A stretch of 64,000 nucleotides of DNA. It comes from Mycolicibacterium moriokaense. Lineage in GTDB: Bacteria; Actinomycetota; Actinomycetes; Mycobacteriales; Mycobacteriaceae. Shown here one piece after another: positions 58,819-64,000 of this stretch. The DNA is taken from positions 3,658,001 to 3,722,000 of the forward strand of contig NZ_AP022560.1 in NCBI RefSeq assembly GCF_010726085.1. The letters are read 5' to 3'. The translations under genes and the position numbers were made by a program. The notes under the pieces were generated by a model that searched no databases, had not been told where the DNA came from, and saw only the letters and a list, made by a program, of their open reading frames with translations. Within the stretch, counting starts at the first letter, position 1. Every line of letters begins with the position of its first letter.

Positions 58819-59388
58819 ATGCCTCGTCCGGATCGCAGCCGCACCGCGCTCGTCGACGCCGCCGCCCTGCTCTTTCGCAGACAGGGCTATGCGGCGACCG
58901 GCGTGAACCAGATCTTGGAGACCGCCGACGTCAAGGCCGGGTCGCTGTATCACCACTTCCCCGACGGCAAGCAGCAGCTGGCCGCGGCCGTGGTGGAAAG
59001 CGCGGGCGCCGACATCGAAGCGCGCCTTCGGCAGTTCCTCGACAGCGAGTTGGCGGTCACCGACATCGTTGACGGCTGGATCGACCTGATGTCTGCCGGG
59101 CTCGCATCGGATCGGCGCGACGGCTGTCCCATCGAACCGATCGCGACCGAATCCGTGAACGCGAGCCCCGTCGTCCGCGAAGCATCGGCACGAGCGTTTC
59201 GTGGCTGGCGCAACGCGATCGAGGACCGACTGCGCCGCGACGGCTGGACCGATGCGGACGCCGAACAGACGGCGCTCGCCGTCATCGCACTCCTGGAAGG
59301 GGCGTTGATCCTGTCGCGGATCGCGGGCGACGACACCGCCCTCAATGCCGCGAAGGGCGCTTCGCGCAGGCTGGTCGACAGACCCTAG
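58819..59388 (+). CDS. TetR/AcrR-family transcriptional regulator
   Basis: This 189-residue repressor-type protein has an N-terminal helix-turn-helix (AALLFRRQGYAATGVNQI, then ADVKAGSLYHHFPDGK) followed by a helical ligand domain with no known ligand. The YHHFPDGK text is like that of the YxaF/LmrA-type group. It is divergent from the zinc dehydrogenase and likely regulates it and itself. Its TAG stop lies in the 6-bp target site of the IS481-family element, which follows directly; the gene was left whole. Confidence 0.9.
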   Translation: MPRPDRSRTALVDAAALLFRRQGYAATGVNQILETADVKAGSLYHHFPDGKQQLAAAVVESAGADIEARLRQFLDSELAVTDIVDGWIDLMSAGLASDRRDGCPIEPIATESVNASPVVREASARAFRGWRNAIEDRLRRDGWTDADAEQTALAVIALLEGALILSRIAGDDTALNAAKGASRRLVDRP

Positions 59389-59389
59389 A
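59384..59389. repeat. Target site duplication, left copy
   Basis: CCTAGA flanks the insertion sequence on the left and is repeated at 60467-60472. The copy contains the TetR stop codon. Confidence 0.75.
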
Positions 59390-59411
59390 TGTTCTCGGTC
59401 ATGACGTTGGT
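59390..59411. repeat. Left terminal inverted repeat of the IS481-family element
   Basis: 22 bases starting TGTTCTCGGTCATGACG, the exact inverted copy of the right end. Confidence 0.9.
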
Positions 59412-59436
59412 AGCAGGCGTGTTGGCTTGATGTGAG

Positions 59437-59494
59437 GAGAACCTCCGGGTGAGGTGTGGCTTGTCGAAGGCCCATCACCACCCCGGAGGTTCTC
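59437..59494 (+). promoter_or_regulatory. Leader hairpin covering the transposase ribosome-binding site
   Basis: A 13-bp perfect stem (59437-59449 with 59482-59494) would hide the GGAGGT ribosome-binding site and end right before the GTG start. It should form only in transcripts that enter from outside the element, limiting transposase translation. Confidence 0.5.
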
Positions 59495-60457
59495 GTGTCC
59501 CACCGTAATGCCCGCACCACGCTGCACGGCCGAATGCTGATCGTGCAGCGCCACCAGCAAGGGTGGCCGCAGGCCCATATCGCCGCGGCGATGGGCATCT
59601 CCCGCAAATGCGTCCACACCTGGATCAGCCGTTATGCCGCTGAAGGTGAGGCCGGACTGCATGACCGGTCCTCACGACCGCACCACAGCCCCTCGCGGAC
59701 CTCGGCGCGGGTGGAGCGCCAAGTGATCGCCGCGCGGCGCAAACATCGTCGGGGCCAGGACTGGCTGGGTCCTGAACTGGGCATTGCGCCCCGGACCGTG
59801 GGACGGATTCTGCGCCGTCGCGCTGTGCCCTACCTGCGTGACTGCGATCCGATGACCGGTGCGGTGATCAAGTCGTCGAAGGCCACGACACGACGCTATG
59901 AGCGACAACGGCCTGGCGAGCTGGTGCATGTCGATGTCAAAAAGCTCGGTCGTATCCCCGACGGGGGTGGGTGGCGCGCTCACGGGCGTAGTGAACAGGT
60001 CCGCAGGCGCGGTATCGGGTATGACTACGTGCACTCGATGGTCGATGACCACAGCCGGCTGGCGTACTCAGAGATCCATGCCGATGAGAAAGGTCCGACG
60101 TGTGCCGGGTTCATTGCTCGGGCGGCGCAATACTTTCAATCGCAGGGCATTTCGCGTATCGAGCGCGTGATCACCGACAACCATCTGAGCTATCGGCGCT
60201 CGGCCCACGTCGCTGCCGTCATCGACCAACTGCACGCCAAACACCTGTTCATCAAGCCGCACTGCCCATGGCAGAACGGCAAGGTGGAACGCTATAACCG
60301 CACCCTGCAAAGCGAATGGTCCTATCGCCGGGTGTTCGCCTCCAACGCAGACCGCGCCCGAGCACTTGCGCCCTGGGTCGAGTTCTACAACACTCAACGC
60401 CGCCACAGCGCACTCGACGGGGTACCACCCATCAGCCGACTGCAACCAACGTCATGA
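59495..60457 (+). CDS. IS481-family transposase
   Basis: This 320-residue DDE transposase has an N-terminal helix-turn-helix (GWPQAHIAAAMGISRKCVHT; part of the DNA-end binding region) and a catalytic rve core with Asp in LVHVDVKKLG, Asp in RVITDNHLSY and Glu in NGKVERYNRTL. GTG 59495 has GGAGGT 4 bases upstream; the longer frame to 59456 passes through the leader hairpin. The gene is intact. Related elements are common in mycobacteria, but I cannot name the exact IS. Confidence 0.94.
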   Translation: MSHRNARTTLHGRMLIVQRHQQGWPQAHIAAAMGISRKCVHTWISRYAAEGEAGLHDRSSRPHHSPSRTSARVERQVIAARRKHRRGQDWLGPELGIAPRTVGRILRRRAVPYLRDCDPMTGAVIKSSKATTRRYERQRPGELVHVDVKKLGRIPDGGGWRAHGRSEQVRRRGIGYDYVHSMVDDHSRLAYSEIHADEKGPTCAGFIARAAQYFQSQGISRIERVITDNHLSYRRSAHVAAVIDQLHAKHLFIKPHCPWQNGKVERYNRTLQSEWSYRRVFASNADRARALAPWVEFYNTQRRHSALDGVPPISRLQPTS

Positions 60458-60466
60458 CCGAGAACA
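60445..60466. repeat. Right terminal inverted repeat of the IS481-family element
   Basis: 22 bases ending CGTCATGACCGAGAACA, pairing without mismatch to the left end. Confidence 0.9.
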
Positions 60467-60472
60467 CCTAGA
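60467..60472. repeat. Target site duplication, right copy
   Basis: Second copy of CCTAGA. It contains the nadC stop codon on the minus strand. Confidence 0.75.
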
Positions 60473-61334
60473 GGTCGAGACCGATGTCGAGCACCGTCAC
60501 CGAGTGGGTCAGCGCTCCGACAGCCAGGTAGTCCACGCCGGTGCCCGCGTATTCGGCGGCGGTGTCGAGCGACAGCCCGCCAGAGGACTCCAATTTTGTT
60601 GCCGGCGACCGTGAATCGCGACGCTGCACCGCGATCTGCGTCTGCCAGACGGGGAAGTTGTCGAGCAGGATGAGTGCCTCATCCCCCAGGTTCTCGCCGA
60701 GCACCTCATCGAGTTGCTCCAACGAATCGACCTCGACTTCGCACGGCAGATCGGGGGCGGCCGCCCGCACCGCGTGCAGCGCGGCGACCACCGAGCCCGC
60801 GGCGGCGACATGGTTATCCTTGATCAACACCGCGTCGCCCAGCCCCATCCGGTGGTTCACGCCACCGCCGGCACGTACCGCGTACTTCTGCAGCGCCCGC
60901 AGCCCCGGCAGCGTCTTGCGGGTATCGCGGATCTTGGCCTTGGTGCCCTCGACGGCGGCCACCCAGGCCGCGGTCGTCGTCGCGATCCCCGACAGGTGGC
61001 ACACGAGGTTCAGCATGGTCCGCTCGGCTGTCAGCAGCCCCTGCGTCGGCGCCTCGACCGCGAGCACCAGTCCACCGGCGTCGAGCCGTTCGCCGTCGTC
61101 GATGCGGTGTTTGACGACGTAACCGCCGGAGCCCAAGACCTCGTCGAGCACCAGCAAGGCGATGTCGACCCCCGCGATGACGCCCGGCTGCCGGGCGACC
61201 ATCGACGCCGTCGTCGTCGCATCCGCACCCACCGTCGCCAGCGTGGTGGCATCGGGTCCGTACCGCAGGTCCTCTTCGAGGGCGCGGGCGATAACCCGCC
61301 GCGCCTCGGTCAACTCGTCGGCAGTCAGTTCCAT
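60468..61334 (-). CDS. nadC: Nicotinate-nucleotide diphosphorylase (carboxylating)
   Basis: NadC converts quinolinate and PRPP into nicotinate mononucleotide, completing the de novo part of NAD synthesis. The 288-residue enzyme shows CHLSGIATTTAAWV, RDTRKTLPGLRALQKYAV with substrate-binding Arg and Lys, GGGVNHRMGLGD and ILLDNFP. ATG 61334 overlaps the nadB stop by one base (TGATG). The IS481-family element abuts its stop codon. It is the last gene of nadA-nadB-nadC. Confidence 0.96.
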   Translation of the reverse strand: MELTADELTEARRVIARALEEDLRYGPDATTLATVGADATTTASMVARQPGVIAGVDIALLVLDEVLGSGGYVVKHRIDDGERLDAGGLVLAVEAPTQGLLTAERTMLNLVCHLSGIATTTAAWVAAVEGTKAKIRDTRKTLPGLRALQKYAVRAGGGVNHRMGLGDAVLIKDNHVAAAGSVVAALHAVRAAAPDLPCEVEVDSLEQLDEVLGENLGDEALILLDNFPVWQTQIAVQRRDSRSPATKLESSGGLSLDTAAEYAGTGVDYLAVGALTHSVTVLDIGLDL

Positions 61335-62890
61335 CAGACGCACGCCACCACGGGTTCCAGGGTGAAGGCCATCGCCGGATCGGTGTCCGGATAGTCGGCG
61401 CGATGATGGCACCCGCGCGTCTCGGTCCGCGCCAACGCGGCCGCCATCACACCGCCCGCCACCGTCGTCAGCGCGACATCCTCGAAATCCTTGCGCGAGT
61501 TGATCTTCCGCGGAGTCGCGGCCTCCAACACTTGCGACAGCGCACGCAGACCGGCATCGTCACGAACCACCGACGCATAACGGGACATCGCCCGCTGCAA
61601 ATCCGGCCGAGGCAGTGCACGCCGCACGGCGGGCTCCGGCAGCCGAGCGGTCGACGGCCCGGCCTCCGAGGCGTGTGCTGCGGCGGCCCGCCCGGCGCGG
61701 CCACCGACCACGAGTCCCTCGAGCAGACTGTTGGACGCCAACCGGTTCGCACCATGCAATCCGGTGCGGGCCACCTCACCCGCGGCGAAAAGGCCTGCCA
61801 TTTCGGTACGGCCGTGCACATCGGTGACCACACCACCGCAGCTGTAGTGCGCACCGGGAACGACGGGGATGGGCTGGCGCGTCGGATCGATGCCCGCCTC
61901 GCGGCACGCCGCGGTGACCGTCGGGAAGCGCTTCTTGAAGCCCTTGATGCCCGTCGCATCGAGAAAGACGCAGGGCTCACCGGTCGCGGTCATCCGCGCG
62001 TCGATGGCTGCGGCGACGACGTCGCGCGGTGCCAGATCCCCCATCGGGTGCACGCCGTGCGTGACCGAACGACCCTGGGAGTCAATGAGAACCGCACCTT
62101 CACCGCGCACAGCCTCGGTTATCAGCGGTCGCCGGCCACCGGCGTGCCCGTCGAACAGCATGGTGGGGTGGAACTGGATGAACTCGAGGTCTGCCACCGG
62201 CAGTCCGGCCCACATCGCCAGCGCGACACCGTCGCCCGTGGACCCTTCCGGATTCGTGGTCGCCGAGTACAGATGGCCCAGCCCACCGGTCGCCAAGATC
62301 ACCGATCGCGCATGGACGATGCCGAGGCCGTCGTCGTTGAGTGTGAGCACACCTGTCACCGCGCCGTCGTCGTGCAGGATCTCGAGCGCGACGTGGTTGC
62401 GCCGAATGTCAAGCATGGCCGCGGCGACGTCGAGAGCCCGCTGCACCTCGGCGCCGGTCGCGTCGCCGCCGGCGTGAATGATCCGCCGCCTCGAGTGGCC
62501 GCCCTCGCGAGTCAGTGACCACTGTCCCGGCGAGGCCTCGTCGAAGCGGGCACCGTCGTCGACCAGGTCGCGCACTGCGCGGTATCCGTCGCCGACGATG
62601 GAGCACACCGCCTCTGGAACGCAGAGTCCGGCACCCGCGGCCAACGTGTCGGCGACATGCGCCTCCACCGAATCTCCGTCTTCGCGTAGGGCATCGGGGA
62701 GCACGACCGCGATTCCGCCCTGCGCGTAGAACGTGGCCGTATCACCGGCCTTGCTGAGCACCATCACCTTCTGGCCACGGCGATGCGCCGCAAGGGCCGC
62801 CACCAGACCCGCGACACCGGTGCCGATCACCACGACGTCGGCGCGCTGCTGCCAGTAGCCGCGCCCGCCGCAGGCCGCCTGCGCGCTCAT
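61334..62890 (-). CDS. nadB: L-aspartate oxidase
   Basis: NadB oxidises aspartate to iminoaspartate with FAD, the first step of de novo NAD synthesis. The 518-residue flavoprotein starts with [18 protein letters not shown], then shows the substrate and FAD motifs [24 protein letters not shown], and [18 protein letters not shown] near residue 380-400. It is of the succinate dehydrogenase flavoprotein fold. ATG 62890 overlaps the nadA stop by 4 bases (ATGA). Confidence 0.96.
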   Translation of the reverse strand: MSAQAACGGRGYWQQRADVVVIGTGVAGLVAALAAHRRGQKVMVLSKAGDTATFYAQGGIAVVLPDALREDGDSVEAHVADTLAAGAGLCVPEAVCSIVGDGYRAVRDLVDDGARFDEASPGQWSLTREGGHSRRRIIHAGGDATGAEVQRALDVAAAMLDIRRNHVALEILHDDGAVTGVLTLNDDGLGIVHARSVILATGGLGHLYSATTNPEGSTGDGVALAMWAGLPVADLEFIQFHPTMLFDGHAGGRRPLITEAVRGEGAVLIDSQGRSVTHGVHPMGDLAPRDVVAAAIDARMTATGEPCVFLDATGIKGFKKRFPTVTAACREAGIDPTRQPIPVVPGAHYSCGGVVTDVHGRTEMAGLFAAGEVARTGLHGANRLASNSLLEGLVVGGRAGRAAAAHASEAGPSTARLPEPAVRRALPRPDLQRAMSRYASVVRDDAGLRALSQVLEAATPRKINSRKDFEDVALTTVAGGVMAAALARTETRGCHHRADYPDTDPAMAFTLEPVVACV

Positions 62891-63945
62891 TCGCCGCCGC
62901 CGGGCTGACCGATCTCGATCATCCGCTGCACACTGGCGCGGGCCAGCCGGGCGGTCTCCAGATCGACGTGGACCTCGTCCTTACCTTCCACGAGGCAGCG
63001 CAGCAGCGCGGCGGGGGTGATCATCTTCATGAACTTGCACGATGCGCGGTCGTTGACCGCGCGGAAGTCGACTTCCGGTGCGGCGCGGCGCAACTGGTGC
63101 AGCATGCCGACCTCGGTGGCCACCAGAACCTGGCGCGCGCGGGTGTCCCTGGCGGCGTCGAGCATGCCGCCGGTCGACAGGATCTTCACCCGTTCCTCAG
63201 GGAAGGCGCCTTCCCCGGCCAGATACAGAGCCGAAGTGGCGCAACCGCATTCGGGATGCACATACAGTTCCGCGTCCGGGTGGGTGCGTGCCTGATCGGC
63301 CAGCTCGTCGCCGTTGATGCCCGCGTGGACATGGCACTCGCCCGCCCACACGTGGAGGTTCTTGCGACCGGTGACGCGCCGCACGTGCGCGCCGAGGAAT
63401 TGGTCAGGACAGAACAACACCTCGCGGTCCGCCGGGATGGACGCGACCACCTCGACCGCGTTCGACGAGGTGCAGCAGATGTCGGTCTCGGCCTTCACCG
63501 CCGCGGTGGTGTTGACGTAGGACACGACGACCGCCCCGGGATGCTCGGCCTTCCAGGCGCGCAGTTCGTCGGCGGTGATCGAGTCGGCCAGTGAGCAGCC
63601 CGCCCGCTGGTCGGGAATGAGCACGGTCTTCTCTGGGGACAGGATCTTCGCCGTCTCGGCCATGAAGTGCACGCCGCAGAACACGATCGTGTCCTCGGGC
63701 ACCTCGGCCGCGATGCGCGACAGCGCGAGCGAGTCGCCGACGTGGTCGGCGACGTCCTGGATGGCAGGCAGCTGGTAGTTGTGCGCCAGTAGCGTCGCGC
63801 CGCGCAGATCGGCGAGCCGACGCACCTCGTCGGCCCACTCCTGGTCGCCGTCGACGCCGGAGAATCCAGCGGGCCCGGACGTGATGCGGTCCGCGAGATC
63901 GTTAGCGGGCATGCGATCCAAAACTGTCACAGCCGGCTCCTTCAT
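62887..63945 (-). CDS. nadA: Quinolinate synthase A
   Basis: NadA condenses iminoaspartate with dihydroxyacetone phosphate to quinolinate using an oxygen-sensitive 4Fe-4S cluster. The 352-residue enzyme shows [20 protein letters not shown] (substrate region), and the three cluster cysteines are likely those in [14 protein letters not shown] and [20 protein letters not shown] is also typical. ATG 63945 starts the nadABC operon. The upstream 32 bases hold a palindrome with divergent promoters. Confidence 0.96.
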   Translation of the reverse strand: MKEPAVTVLDRMPANDLADRITSGPAGFSGVDGDQEWADEVRRLADLRGATLLAHNYQLPAIQDVADHVGDSLALSRIAAEVPEDTIVFCGVHFMAETAKILSPEKTVLIPDQRAGCSLADSITADELRAWKAEHPGAVVVSYVNTTAAVKAETDICCTSSNAVEVVASIPADREVLFCPDQFLGAHVRRVTGRKNLHVWAGECHVHAGINGDELADQARTHPDAELYVHPECGCATSALYLAGEGAFPEERVKILSTGGMLDAARDTRARQVLVATEVGMLHQLRRAAPEVDFRAVNDRASCKFMKMITPAALLRCLVEGKDEVHVDLETARLARASVQRMIEIGQPGGGE

Positions 63946-63954
63946 TCCGTCGAG

Positions 63955-63977
63955 GTTTTCGACTTATAATCGAAAAC
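63955..63977. promoter_or_regulatory. Palindromic operator between nadA and a divergent gene, with a TATAAT -10
   Basis: GTTTTCGA and TCGAAAAC are perfect 8-base arms around a 7-base centre. The centre contains TATAAT (63965-63970), a consensus -10 element, 7 bases before the ATG at 63978. In M. smegmatis the Nudix-related repressor NrtR, encoded next to nadA, controls the nad operon, so this is a likely NrtR site. Confidence 0.6.
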
Positions 63978-64000
63978 ATGGCTCATACTAGCACCGCGCA
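63978..64000 (+). CDS. Start of a divergent gene, probably nrtR, cut by the right edge
   Basis: Only seven codons are present (MAHTSTA). ATG 63978 follows TATAAT by 7 bases and is therefore leaderless. In mycobacteria a Nudix-family gene (the NAD regulator NrtR) sits divergent from nadA, so this is its probable start. The name rests on position only. Confidence 0.4.

Larger units (their letters stand above)
59390..60466 (+). mobile_element. IS481-family insertion sequence, complete
   Basis: The element is 1077 bases long with perfect 22-base terminal inverted repeats (59390-59411 and 60445-60466), one intact transposase gene and a 6-base target duplication CCTAGA. All parts look whole, so it may be recent and able to move. 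It has inserted in the CTAG shared by the convergent stop codons of the TetR gene and nadC without harming either. Confidence 0.93.

Overview
The window is high-GC actinobacterial DNA and reads as a chromosome segment of a non-tuberculous Mycobacterium (Mycolicibacterium type). The evidence is the mycothiol ligase gene mshC, the bifunctional priA in place of hisA, lppL-pyrD, a PGRS-like glycine-rich protein, a 13E12-type HNH gene and many leaderless promoters (TANNNT placed 6-7 bases before an ATG or GTG). No phage, CRISPR array or replication origin is visible.

Layout. 1-19145 follows the gene order known around Rv2124c-Rv2141c of M. tuberculosis: metH (cut by the left edge), a PAC2-family protein, an inserted two-component system and an aquaporin-like channel, an SDR, mshC, cysQ, a Crp-like regulator, the SCO1664-type / DUF3090 / histidine phosphatase / uppP string, lppL, pyrD, a PEBP protein and an M20 peptidase. 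A tRNA-Leu(GAG) follows at 19146-19231. Its 3' end is repeated exactly (18 bp) at 27447-27464, so 19238-27446 looks like an 8.2 kb genomic island. The island carries a PucR regulator, an acyl-CoA ligase, a DUF3556 membrane protein, an FAD oxidoreductase and two SDRs, but no integrase. 27463-37003 holds a PaiB-like flavoprotein, a nitrate uptake and reduction pair (narK plus a one-polypeptide diflavin nitrate reductase), a CitA/CitB-type two-component system and a 13E12-type HNH gene with a LexA box.

37062-54685 (all but two genes on the minus strand) matches the Rv1599-Rv1614 biosynthetic block: trpE, a membrane protein, trpC, trpB, trpA and lgt, then, further right, hisD-hisC-hisB-hisH-priA-impA-hisF-hisI. 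Between them lie a PhyH dioxygenase, a peroxiredoxin, an ABC ATPase and two tandem esterases. Lgt carries a very long acidic repeat tail. 55260-55912 is an AT-rich stretch before a secreted PGRS-like protein that lacks a PE domain. The right end holds a DUF385 protein, a zinc dehydrogenase divergent from a TetR regulator, an intact IS481-family element with 22-bp inverted ends and a 6-bp target duplication, and the nadA-nadB-nadC operon. The nad operon diverges from the first codons of a gene, probably nrtR, across a palindrome.

The his and trp genes overlap by 1-4 bases and look translationally coupled. PriA is expected to serve both pathways, since no trpF is visible. The nad, mycothiol/sulfur, pyrimidine and nitrate genes make this mainly a core-metabolism region interrupted by one tRNA island, one insertion sequence and one low-GC patch.
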